Assembly: GCA_900660155.1 (NCBI GenBank)
Contig: CABFPE010000155.1
Span: 926,278 to 956,316 of the forward strand
Reading direction: 5' to 3'
Length of the DNA: 30,039 nucleotides
Origin: Hofstenia miamia
Lineage: Eukaryota > Xenacoelomorpha > Acoela > Hofsteniidae
The first letter of the stretch is position 1. The number at the start of each line of letters is the position of its first letter. The notes below the pieces were generated by a model. It worked only from the letters and a program-made list of their open reading frames with translations, did not search any database and was not told the DNA's origin. Positions 9,254 through 18,333 of the stretch are shown piece after piece. The translations under genes and the position numbers were made by a program.

Positions 9254-9800
9254 GTAAATGTTTTATTAAATGTTTTGAAGTATATCAAAATATCTTATTG
9301 TTAGATGAGAGACATCGACGGGGAAACCCATTCTCAAATTTTCTGTGCAGATGTTTTTGTGCTTTAAGTGGATTTTGTCTAAGTCTTTATAGAGCATTTA
9401 GCTGTCATTTTGGAATTATTCCAGAAAGAAGAAAGATTATTATAAAAAGTGTTGTCGCTGAATTTGATAACATCATGAATTGAAGTAAAATTTTAAATCA
9501 CTTTAGCTCTAACAGCTTTACTCTAAATACAATCTATTTTTGTTTTAGAATATTTAAGCAGCTTTCCCATACAGTGCAATAATAGTCCAGTTTATTCATT
9601 ATAAGAAAGTCACATAGTAAAGAGAGTTCCTTAGTTGAATATCCATATGTCCTGAATCTACGAAACGGGTGGATTTCAGTATTAGCACGTCTTAATAGTT
9701 TTCGACATGTTCATTAAAAGATAGCCTCTCATCAAATGTGACTCCCAAAATACAACTAAATGAAATTCTGTTGAAAGAAATTGAATACACAGAACTTAAA
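9253..9800 (-). pseudogene. LINE remnant, end of RT and C-terminal region
   Basis: Read on the minus strand from about 9800 downwards, the translation gives I-L-G-V-T-F-D-E-R-L-S-F-N-E-H-V and then, across frame shifts, R-R-A-N-T, R-R-F-R-T-Y-G and C-T-V-W-E-S. These match the post-palm region of CR1/jockey-like LINEs (L-G-V..D..L.F..H, LRRLR.YG and P.W). Near the 3' end H-L-H-R-K-F resembles the late H-P-L-H block. Several stops and shifts make it inactive. Its start adjoins the end of the PLE copy at about 9800, so one element probably inserted next to or into the other. Confidence 0.7.
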
Positions 9801-10306
9801 TTCAATGGAATAATAAGTTGTTTCTCTTATCAATATCATCGCATTGGTTTTATATATTAAGAAAGAAACAAATTTTTTTGTCATAATGATGCTAGATGTT
9901 ATAAATGAGTTAAATGTTGGTATTATCTTTATCTGGTTTAGTTTGGTGTTCATTATTATAATTTTTTCATTACTTTATGGACTTGGTTAGTGCAAAAGGG
10001 AAGTTTCAAATATATAATAGTCTTAGTTTTATCAGTGGCATTTTTTACTTGGTCTTTAGTTTGATTATTACTTCAAAACACATCATTCGAGAACTTCTTG
10101 ATAATGTTGTGTGAATAACAATTTTTCTCTAATCTATGAAAGATTTTTTCTGAGACATCTGTGAAATGTTTATAATTTGATGATGTTAGTTTAGAACGAA
10201 TAAATAATGCTTTAATAGTGTTAGTTTTGTAAGTTTTACTAGAACAAGAACCATATGGAATATACAGTCGAGAGTTTGTTGATCGGTACATCAATAAATC
10301 CATCAT
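9800..10306 (-). mobile_element. Penelope-like element, RT C-terminus and linker
   Basis: The minus-strand frame 10306-10073 contains M-Y-R-S-T-N-S-R-L-Y-I-P-Y, then Y-K-T-N-T-I-K-A-L-F-I-R-S, and later K-N-C-Y-S. These match the C-terminal part of PLE reverse transcriptases (Y-R-K-P-T-N...Y-I, T-x-x-x-L-x-x-R-A/S, and N-G-Y). After a TGA the same frame continues with Y-L-K-L-P-F. A shifted frame then gives I-K-I-I-P-T-F-N-S-F, the linker toward the endonuclease. Near 9830 a Q-C-D-D trace marks the start of the GIY-YIG domain, but the rest is missing. The core 9915-10094 is similar at DNA level to 6451-6632. Confidence 0.75.
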
Positions 10307-10310
10307 CAGT

Positions 10311-10646
10311 CGTATACAATTATCAATGTGATGAGACCAAAAGACATATGGAAGTCAGAATCAAAGAACATGAGAGGACACCTAAGTTCAAAAATATTCT
10401 GCCATCAACATTAAAAGAAAAATGAAAACCTAAAATTATAATGAAAACGAAAGAGAAGAAGCAATTACCATAAATGAAACAACAGATAAAAGTAAACTAT
10501 TAAATAGACAAAAAGAACTTAGCATCTACACAATATTTTAATATAATGCATCTTAACATTAAACTTAACTTTTTTAAGATACTGATGAAGGTAGAACATA
10601 TATCGAAACCGGCCTAATATATGTGTTTATAATTTTATTTTAATTT

Positions 10647-10650
<4 letters not shown>
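10311..10650 (+). mobile_element. Penelope-like element, partial GIY-YIG and 3' end
   Basis: On the plus strand the frame starting about 10311 reads Y-N-Y-Q-C-D-E and then T-K-R-H-M-E-V-R-I-K-E-H-E. This is the GIY-YIG endonuclease with the Y-I-G-E centre deleted. After a frame change, L-L-N-R-Q-K-E-L-S closes at a TAA (10539-10541), similar to the N-R-x-E-G-L end of PLE proteins. The following non-coding stretch with 'gatgaagg...tatcgaaac' resembles PLE 3' ends, and the element runs into a TA repeat. It lies back to back with the minus-strand PLE piece, with no more than about 30 bases between the two homologies. Confidence 0.7.

Positions 10651-10680
<30 letters not shown>
10651..10680. repeat. 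(TA)n microsatellite
   Basis: About 30 bases of TA dinucleotide after the PLE 3' end. Confidence 0.9.
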
Positions 10681-10684
<4 letters not shown>

Positions 10685-11033
10685 TTTTGGTCTAGTCCTC
10701 CAAAATTGGTGAATTCCCCAAAAATAAAATAATTTTTAGTCCAATTGGGAACTACAAATTCTAAAATACTTCATGAAGTTTGAATAGTATATTTGCATTA
10801 ATGAAATTGTTCACTCTTGAATAGATTTCATTGCAGAAAAATTTTATGAAACTTAAATCGAAATGCTCTTAAGTTTCGAAAATATTTTGTTATATTTTTA
10901 CTTAGAATGCTACCTCATTCGAATTTTCCTATTCCATAGGTGCATGCAATGTGAAATATTAAAATTTAAAAATAGAGCACTGATGTGGATTGTGAACATC
11001 ATAGTTATTTGAATAAGTCAAAGAATTCTATAT
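10681..11033. other. Intron 1 sequence, nothing recognised
   Basis: AT-rich sequence with no open frame or repeat that I can recognise, ending at the left target duplication of the hAT element. Confidence 0.5.
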
Positions 11034-11041
11034 TTGCCAAT
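11034..11041. repeat. hAT target-site duplication, left
   Basis: The octamer TTGCCAAT is repeated exactly at 11803-11810. Eight-base duplications are the hallmark of hAT insertion. Confidence 0.95.
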
Positions 11042-11802
11042 CAGGTGCGGCGGAACCGGGGCAAGGGGGCGCTTTAGCCCCTCTCCCCTCAATCCGCAGA
11101 GAACGGGTCTAGTGGGTGCTCCACTTAATATTTAGAGCATAGTAAAATTAGTATAAAAAAATAAAATATATTTTTTCGTTATGCAATATACGTTTTTTTG
11201 ATGTAAATGCCTTAAAAAATGAAATTAATATTTTCAAAAGTTTCAAGTCAGTTTATAAATTCATGAACTCGTACAAGAAAATTCATTCTGCTACGCCATT
11301 TGTAATTGTAAAACAATTTATGAATGAAATTGGTTATGCTAAGATTCATAAGTTAATCAAGTTATACTTAATATTGCTGCTCACAACTTGTACTGGTGAA
11401 TGCTCATTTTCATCTTTGGCTACTATGGACCAGGTTCGCCAAAGCAATTTGATGATATTGAAAATTTATCAAGATCTACTGGATATGATAAAACATGAAA
11501 AAGTAGCGACAATTTTTATTAATATTGAGCGACACATTGCTTATTTTGATAATAAAGGTGTATTTTCATTGCTTATTCATTTTGTATGTACTGATTTTGA
11601 TTGGTTCTTGCTTACTTGGCTTTCTTAATTCACACATTGAAAGTTTGACATGTGAAATTTGCGTTAGCAACCAGTGGAGTGGTTTAAAACATCAGTGGCT
11701 TACTAACCGCTCGACAAAATCGTGACATGAAATAATCACCTCATGCCATTTAAGTTGTGAGTTGAGCCCCCGCCCGATAAAAAATCCATTCCGCCGCCAC
11801 TG
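11042..11802 (+). mobile_element. hAT transposon, internally deleted (761 bp)
   Basis: The ends are inverted repeats: CAGGTGCGGCGGAA at the left and CAGTGGCGGCGGAA read inward from the right, with two mismatches in 14. They are flanked by the perfect octamer TTGCCAAT. Only the C-terminal part of the transposase remains inside, so most of the usual 2-4 kb is missing. The subterminal regions are GC-rich (gcaagggggcgctttagccc and the mirror block at 11765-11775). It lies in intron 1 of the host gene, in the same orientation. It cannot make a transposase but could be mobilised in trans. Confidence 0.93.
11263..11628 (+). pseudogene. hAT transposase C-terminal dimerisation region
   Basis: A 121-codon frame begins with ATG at 11263. 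Residues about 26-50 read H-K-L-I-K-L-Y-L-I-L followed by T-C-T-G-E-C-S-F-S-S-L. This is the hAT dimerisation signature (consensus roughly L..L..IP.T.A..ERSFS.L) as in the ZMYM-type hAT transposases. The next stretch that should read L-R-S-T-M-x-x-x-R-L is degraded to V-R-Q-S-N-L-M. The RNase-H-like catalytic core and the BED zinc finger are absent. The end beyond residue 90 is hydrophobic, out of keeping with the family, and probably read through in a wrong frame. It is not functional. Confidence 0.85.
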
Positions 11803-11810
11803 TTGCCAAT
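11803..11810. repeat. hAT target-site duplication, right
   Basis: TTGCCAAT, identical to 11034-11041. Confidence 0.95.
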
Positions 11811-12376
11811 GGATATTCATGAGTCATAATATTATAATAATTCAATTTTAAATTTAAGATAATCTTTTAGGTTTAGAATTGTAATGTAAATATCTTTCTT
11901 AATATGCCGAAATTATGATGTAACTCTCCCAATAGATTAAAGACAAAACTAAATTTTTATTAATTGCATTATGAATCCCATGTTCAATTAAAATCCGCTT
12001 AGTGTTTATTAATTGTTTCCATGAACGTTTCAATTAATATCTTTTGGGACGCGTCCGTGATTGGATCATATCCATCAGGTATGATTTCAAGCCAAATCAG
12101 ATACTTATACTTACTTGATTAATGCCATTAGAACTATATATATCTATATATATATATATATTTATATATTATATATATATATATAAATACATATATAAAT
12201 ATAAATTATAAATATAAAATATACTAAATTGAATAATTTTATTAAATGCAGGCAACATCTCTAATTGAAAATTTATTGAGAAGAATTAAAGTGATTTTTA
12301 AATGTTAAGTAGTGTCTTGCTAGGATTCAATAATTCTAAGCGAGCTTAGGTTTCACACGAATCACCTCCGACGCAG
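11811..12376. other. End of intron 1, nothing recognised
   Basis: AT-rich sequence including a TA/AT-rich low-complexity tract at about 12137-12230. The intron is taken to end at the acceptor CGCAG (12372-12376), chosen because it is the only nearby AG that keeps the reading frame from exon 1. Confidence 0.5.
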
Positions 12377-12761
12377 ACTGTTACAGCTTTCAGTTTGTTT
12401 ACCAGCAAATGTATGAATGGAAATTTGGGAGATTGGAAAATGATTTTTAAAGCAGCAAAAGGAACCTTGCGCTCATTTGCTAACGACTATTTCAATGGAC
12501 AATCTATCAACGTAAATGACGACCGCGCCAGACGCTTAAATAATGCTGCAGTGGTACGAGATGAATTAATGGATTGGGCGGTGGGCGACAATGATTTCAG
12601 TGACATTGAGATACGATTGTATGATACCCAAGCAGATGAAATATTATCAATAAGATTTGAAGCAAAAGGCAAAACAAAGGAGTCGTTCTTTGCAGCAGAC
12701 AACGCATTTTACTATCCCTGGAGCGATGTTGATTCTTCAACAGACTTCGTTCTAAGCGAAT
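12377..12761 (+). CDS. host gene exon 2: first half of 'W..FRA'-type extracellular module
   Basis: The open frame runs from the acceptor CGCAG|ACT to a strong donor (GAAT|GTAAGT, 12762), entering in phase 0 and leaving with one base of a codon. It encodes about 128 residues. After K-C-M-N-G the chain reads G-D-W-K-M-I-F-K-A, and later D-I-E-I-R-L-Y, I-R-F-E-A-K-G and Y-P-W-S-D-V. I recognise this order (W..VFRA, then V..ALY, then F.G.G, then W-T/S-D) from predicted secreted proteins of lancelets, molluscs and cnidarians, but cannot name the domain. Alternative AGs at 12386, 12393 and 12405 break the frame with exon 1, unless an undetected exon lies in intron 1. Confidence 0.75.
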
Positions 12762-12914
12762 GTAAGTTACATGTAATTAAATGAATTTAAAAAAATATAG
12801 AATAGTCTAAATATACAATTAAGCTTGATTATCTTGCAATAAGTCATTATTAATAATGGCTAAATAACTATAATAACTATTATGTTCAGTTCAATTTTGA
12901 CATTTTAATATTCA

Positions 12915-12946
<32 letters not shown>

Positions 12947-14418
12947 CTCCAAAGTTTCAAGCATCTCCCGGGTGTCTATCGCATTTGTAGGCAATTTCTC
13001 ACTCAAGCGCATATATTTAAGTCTCCCGCATTTTCATTCTTTAGAATATTTACAAAAATATGACAGAACCAAAAAATATTCACCTAAGACATACCTTAAT
13101 TTATAGTAATTGATTTAATTGTTTTTGTTTAAATATAATTATCGTTATTTCATATATTACGTGAGAGTACATTAAAAACCATTAAAAAGTCCGTCTGTAA
13201 TAATTAGTATCATATAGTGTTATAGTAGTATTTTTAATTTATTATAATATATATATAATGCCAAGTATATTTTGAAAAAATTATGTTTATATTTTGGCAA
13301 GAATAATAATAACATTTTTATAAAGCATTTGATGGTACTAAAAACATTTAGAAATTTTTGCAAAAATCAAATATTCTAATTCTTGTTCTTTGATAGAATC
13401 AAAACTTTTCAAAATGAAAACACCCAATAAGAAACTTTTCTTAGTCATTGTAAAAGGCCTATATTTATAGACAGTAACGCTCTGGCAGAAGGAATGTCAT
13501 GATTTGATGAAACAGACAAATGACTATATATCGCTTATATTTTTTGAAAATGTTTTCTAAATCTTATATAATTTTGAAAAATGATTCCATTTGGCACAAA
13601 ATTTGTTATTTTTTCTAAGCTCTAGTGCTTCTGTGCATAATCGTTTTTTGATTTTGTCTGGCACTCATGATTATATACGCCATATTTATCACTGTATAAT
13701 GCTGTTTGTCTCAAAATGCGTATTATACACGGAATTCTTTGTTTGGTTTTGTGTGCTTAGAGACAATAAAAACAAAGACAATAAATGTAGACCTTCGAGA
13801 TGTATCACATTAAGAAATTTCGATAGTCATTAATTGAAAACGCATTTCATACTATTCTGTTTGTACGGTTATTTTCCATTCCGTTTCTATATTTTTCCTG
13901 AAATTGCATTTTCTACATCAATATATCAAACTGCATTTATTAACCAGAGCTCCTAAGATGTTAAAAAAAGTTTTTTAAGACATCCCACCGTTTGACTTCC
14001 TAATGATGAAGGTAGTTATTTGTTCTAGAAATAATTATGCTGAAAAATAGCATACGGTTCTTCTCATTAACACTAGAAAGCCATTACTCCATAGGATTCT
14101 TTTTCATACAGAATTTTAAAATAGAGCATTATTTAAAAGAATGGAAAAAAATTAAACATGCAAATTCAATGGATTATCAATATATTTGGTGGTGCATATA
14201 CCTGTTGTAAGTTTTTAAAGAACACATGTGGAAATACACAAAATTTTAGTTTGAGTCACTTTTGACACATTTGGCCGTTCTAGTTTTAACACAATTAGCA
14301 TGCATCCTACAATATTCAACTAAATATTTTCAACGCGCATTAAACATTTGTCTGAGATTTATTATTTTGCTTCAAATTTATCCACCGAAAGTACACATTT
14401 TGATATAAATGAGTTTAG
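12762..14418. other. Intron 2
   Basis: A 1,657-base intron from GTAAGT to TTTAG. It contains an (AT)n run at 12917-12943 followed by a slightly GC-richer patch with a CTCCCG motif at both ends (12965-13030), whose origin I cannot identify. An 80-codon frame at 13591-13833 has no ATG start or recognisable motif. Confidence 0.65.
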
Positions 14419-14636
14419 CTAGCGATATCCCATTAAGAATTGGACCTGAATCCGGTGGTTGGCTCGCAGTTTTTGAAAAAACACCGAGTGGTTTCAGTTC
14501 AGTAGAACTGTCATCGCCTGCAATTGCGTATGTACTTCCTGGTGAAAGTAAGGTAAACAATTGGGAGACTGAATTGGCTAAAACATCGAATGCGAAGGCT
14601 TCAGTTGCAAACACTTTTGCAATTTTTGTACGTTAG
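14419..14636 (+). CDS. host gene exon 3: second half of module and stop codon
   Basis: The acceptor TTTAG|CT at 14414-14418 leaves two bases that complete the split codon from exon 2. The nearby AGs at 14413 and 14422 do not. The exon encodes about 72 residues ending in TAG (14634-14636). It contains G-G-W-L-A-V-F, a central A-I-A-Y-V-L-P, N-N-W-E-T and the terminal A-N-T-F-A-I-F-V. This matches the end of the same family, where G-W-L-V-V, a Trp block and A-D-V-F-A-V-F-V close the domain. Joining the three exons gives 855 bases, exactly 285 codons including stop. The R-R-F-F-I..Y-G-G-C stretch usual before G-W is shortened here, so the domain is divergent or I have missed a micro-exon. Confidence 0.75.
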
Positions 14637-14709
14637 CTGTTAACAATATATTGAAATATCATTCTGTAAATATTGATTATTTTGTTTAAGTTTTGAATTT
14701 ATTTTGAAC

Positions 14710-14715
14710 AATAAA
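14710..14715 (+). terminator. polyadenylation signal of host gene
   Basis: AATAAA occurs 74 bases after the stop codon of exon 3, a normal position for the 3' end of an mRNA. Confidence 0.6.
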
Positions 14716-17508
14716 AAATTTTCGTTTTTTATCTTCTTGAATCAATCTTTGAAACAATTACTTTACTTGCCACATCTTTTAACACGATTAGTGTTTTTGT
14801 TTTGTAGGGTTATCTTAATGGCAAACTCTTTTCAAAATATTGAGAAATTAGATAATTCTATTTTATTATTTCTATTAAAAATATTCTTAAATAACTTGTT
14901 GTTATGCATTTATTATTCAATTTTAACAGCCATTTTTAATTTGAATGTAACTTGTATGTAACTTTGAGAAACAAATTCTGTGTTAAGTGTACGCTGTGCA
15001 AGCATCACATGCAATTACATCAAATATATTCTATTAATAAATCAATCACATCTTTGACAAATGCTATGAAAATTTGATTAACTCCTTTACAGCTTTCATC
15101 TGAGAAGAAATGAAATTTTAGCAGAAAGTTCAACTTCGGACTATTTGAGCATTGAAGGAAAGCAAGCATTTGAATCTTTTAATCAACCAACCCCAGTACC
15201 AAGTTATTAATGGGACATTGCAGTAGCCATTAATTTCAGGTGGCCGCTGTTGAATTAATTTGCCATTGATGTATAACGGACAATGACGCCTTGGTATGCA
15301 ATTCAATAATGGTCCATTAATACCTCATTGGTGGCAAACAGCGGTTTTTTATTGCAGTGGACTGTCTTACATGCAATAATAATGTTATGTGGCTAAGCAG
15401 CTTCAACATTACAGTTCAGGCTAATATTAGCCAAAAAAGAGCTAAAAGAAATGGTTAAGAGCTTATCACATACGGTGAATACAAGTAATCAATTTAAAAT
15501 TGAAACAATCGCTTTGTTATAACAATTCTTCCAAGTTAAGTATAAATTAAACATTTTAAAAGCAAATGTATTTTTGAAACTACATTTTTCCAATTTTCTA
15601 AAAACTGTTCTGCTCAATCTTAACTTTTTTGTAATATTTAATTGAGAAGTTCTTAAATATTCATGAATACTTGATTTTGAAAATTTTTTAAGCATACATT
15701 ATAATCTTTTGCACACTAAAAATTTGAATGAAGCTCTTTGTAGTGTGTAATAATAAGGAAAGTTTTACTCACAAGCATCAACTCATCTATTATTGATGAT
15801 TAAAGTTGCCACTGATACCACTATAGGTCCACCAGTAGATCAATACTGCTCGTTTCCTACCAGTGGAGCGAATCACTGGTGATGGTTATACATAGGTGAT
15901 AAGTCATTGAGAACTAATACATTATAAATTGTAAATCTATTTCGGCTATACGGGCTTAAAATAGAGCTACACATATATCAAAATGAGGTAAACATTTTTT
16001 CTTCACACCAGACCGTAATCATGAAACGCTAGACAGGGTTCATCTCTTGAAGCAGATGCAAATCTCTTCTGTAGATATCTGTTAGCATGCAGCCGATATT
16101 GACTATATCAAGTGCAAATGTTATTAGATCTAACGACGAGGTAGGCCGATTTTTCCTGTATAAACAGCCTTTTGTGGTTAAACAGAAAATTGCAATGTGA
16201 CATACAAAACAGCAGTACTCATGCTAATAGCATTTTATTATCTATATTTTATTCGGCGGAGATGTTTCAATTGAATAATTTAAAATAGTTTTATGAAAAT
16301 GGCGATTGCACACATTGACATAATTTATAAAAGCGAATGATGAATTTGAGACCGTATTGAGTACAGCTTGCAGAAATATAGAACCAAGATGAGTAGTTCA
16401 TGCATGTGTGCAAATGCTGTCAAATTTGGTTTAGCGAAGCAAACTGTAGATGCAGATATAACTATATATACATTCAATACCTTCATGTAATTTACAGTAG
16501 CTTCTTCTAATTGATATTTTCACTGTTGTGGTGTATTAATAAATTTTTTGTCAATTTCTGTTGATATATTGAGCATGCAGGAATTGCATTCTTTTTATGC
16601 TGATTACTCAGAAAGCAATGAAAACGAATTTACACGTCAGCATTTGCTACAAAACCGTAACATCCAAAAAATATAATTTTTCACTTTTTTCTTTTTCAAA
16701 ACTAAATTTTGATGATGAATTGATGTGACTTAAGTAATTTAATAATCAATTACAACGTTCTCATTCTCAACAATGCAAAATAAACATTAGATATAGCGAA
16801 CGTACATAAATAGTGGTGAGACCAATGCTATTACATCAATTTAAAAAATGTTTAATCATCAAAAATATTTGTGCAAATTGATCTTTAATGTAAGCAAAGA
16901 ATCAATTGAAATTCAGAATTACTATTTTTACAATGTGATGACTTGTCTTCCACTGAAATGGAAATATGTTATCAAAACCAATTGAATTTTTTGATATTTG
17001 TTTAAACTTATCTTTATTATTTACTTTCCTTAGATGTTCTTCGGTGATTTGAATGTTAATAAAGCGTCAGATGACAAAATTAAAAGTTTTACTGTTTATC
17101 ATACAAAAAATAGTGCAAAATATTGAATAATTTGGTGCTGTAATAACAAAAGAAATTAAGTTTTTATATTAAATTTCTATTTTACACTATTTGATGTCAA
17201 AGGAACAAATTGAACATAGATTAATTTCAAATTGCATCCAAATTTACAATCTGATTTGTAACAAGAATCAAAAACGATTTTGATTGCGAGTGCTATAATT
17301 TTTATAAAACAGAATACAGATAATTGCAAAAAATTTTAAGGGGAATAAAAATTTATAGCATAGACATCAGTGCAGAATCTCGATATCTCAAACCAGCTTA
17401 AGGGCTCACTACCTGCCTAACGATTTATGGGAAAATGGTTTGATTGCCAAATTATTCGGGTAGGTCATTTGTGCTTCGCTCTTATTTGTTATTCCTACGA
17501 GCTTAAGG

Positions 17509-17543
<35 letters not shown>
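14716..17543. other. Intergenic, nothing recognised
   Basis: AT-rich sequence without a recognisable gene or element. There is a GC-richer patch with short nested repeats at 15200-15370, a perfect 7-base hairpin at 15859-15880 and a (TA)n run at 17514-17541. The hydrophobic frame at 14704-14961 is AT-rich and has no homology that I can see. Confidence 0.5.
15859..15880. repeat. short perfect hairpin
   Basis: ACCAGTG and CACTGGT form a 7-bp inverted repeat around an 8-base loop. Nearby variants of the same motif (cactgat at 15812, accagtag at 15833) suggest a decayed repeat. No function is implied. Confidence 0.4.
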
Positions 17544-17595
17544 TGTTTTTGTAAAATTGAGCTATCATTTAAAAAATGGAGAAAATTCTATTAAC
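17544..17595. repeat. 52-bp direct repeat, copy 1, at gap edge
   Basis: Identical base for base to 17758-17809 and ends exactly where the run of N begins. Both copies are preceded by a (TA)n tract. Most simply this is an assembly artefact at the gap. Confidence 0.9.
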
Positions 17596-17666
17596 NNNNN
17601 NNNNNNNNNNNNNNNNNNNNNNNNNNNNNNNNNNNNNNNNNNNNNNNNNNNNNNNNNNNNNNNNNN
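17596..17666. other. assembly gap (71 N)
   Basis: Seventy-one undetermined bases. The flanking TA repeats and 52-bp duplicates suggest that the gap reflects an unresolved dinucleotide repeat. Confidence 1.
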
Positions 17667-17715
17667 ATATGTGTATATATATATAAATATATAAATATAT
17701 ATTTATATGTATATT

Positions 17716-17757
<42 letters not shown>
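17667..17757. repeat. (AT)n low-complexity tract
   Basis: About 90 bases of almost pure A/T dinucleotide repeat following the gap. Confidence 0.95.
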
Positions 17758-17761
<4 letters not shown>

Positions 17762-17809
17762 TTTGTAAAATTGAGCTATCATTTAAAAAATGGAGAAAAT
17801 TCTATTAAC
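17758..17809. repeat. 52-bp direct repeat, copy 2
   Basis: Exact copy of 17544-17595; its last bases contain the TTAA target and the first base of the adjacent piggyBac-like MITE. Confidence 0.9.
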
Positions 17810-18032
17810 CCTTACCTACCGGAAATGGGGTCAATATCGTTGCTGCCAATGTTGCGAGAAGACGAGTTAGTAATCATTTTAGAACACTTACGTTATTTAT
17901 TTAAACAGTAATTCTGCCTTTCCATCTATAAATTTGTTAATTTCGACAAATAAGACAGCTTTTTTATTCCGGGGTCACTTTTGCGCTATTTCCGGTAGTA
18001 ATGATGTGAAAATAATTTCCGGAAGATAAGGG
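17809..18032. mobile_element. piggyBac-like MITE (224 bp)
   Basis: The left end is TTAA|CCCTTACCTACCGGAAAT. The right end, read inward, is CCCTTATCTTCCGGAAAT, with 16 of 18 matching, and is flanked by TTCA, one change from the expected TTAA. The CCC start and TTAA target are characteristic of the piggyBac superfamily. A second inward-facing CTACCGGAAAT lies inside the right end at about 17990-18000, giving a subterminal repeat, and GGGGTCA occurs near both ends. There is no coding capacity, so it would depend on a transposase from elsewhere. Confidence 0.8.
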
Positions 18033-18150
18033 TTCAAGAAAAGATAGGAACAAATAGGCTACCTCAAGTAAGTCTTTGATTATATTATGAGTAACTAGTC
18101 AAGTTTAATAAGTCTAGAATAAAAATATGATATGGTAACTAGCCATGAAA

Positions 18151-18333
18151 TGTTATTATCCTAAAGAGTATAAGACAACGTTATGTAAAATGATTTATGA
18201 CTAAAAGATTCAAGTATATATAGTAGTGTACTATGAATCATACATGCCATGCTACGACAAATTGTGATAACTGTTTACTAGTTCTGTGGTTAGCTTGACG
18301 GGGACCTGTAAACGTATACCTGATCAACCCACA
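18151..18333 (-). repeat. 3' LTR of Mag-like element
   Basis: Direct repeat of 21305-21490, with TG...CA ends. The minus-strand sequence opens TGTGGGTTGA. The polyadenylation hexamer seen in the other LTR is mutated here. Confidence 0.93.

Noticed and set aside
9298..9483. Plus-strand Cys-rich 61-codon frame
   Set aside because: Antisense of the LINE C-terminal remnant, starts with TTG and lacks splice sites.
12487..12702. Minus-strand frame within exon 2
   Set aside because: Antisense shadow of the coding exon.
14378..14614. Minus-strand frame across exon 3
   Set aside because: Antisense shadow of the coding exon.
14704..14961. Hydrophobic 85-codon frame after the host gene
   Set aside because: TTG start, Leu/Phe-rich from AT-rich codons, overlaps the polyadenylation signal.
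17591..17782. Minus-strand frame of alternating Tyr/Ile
   Set aside because: Translation of TA repeat and N gap.
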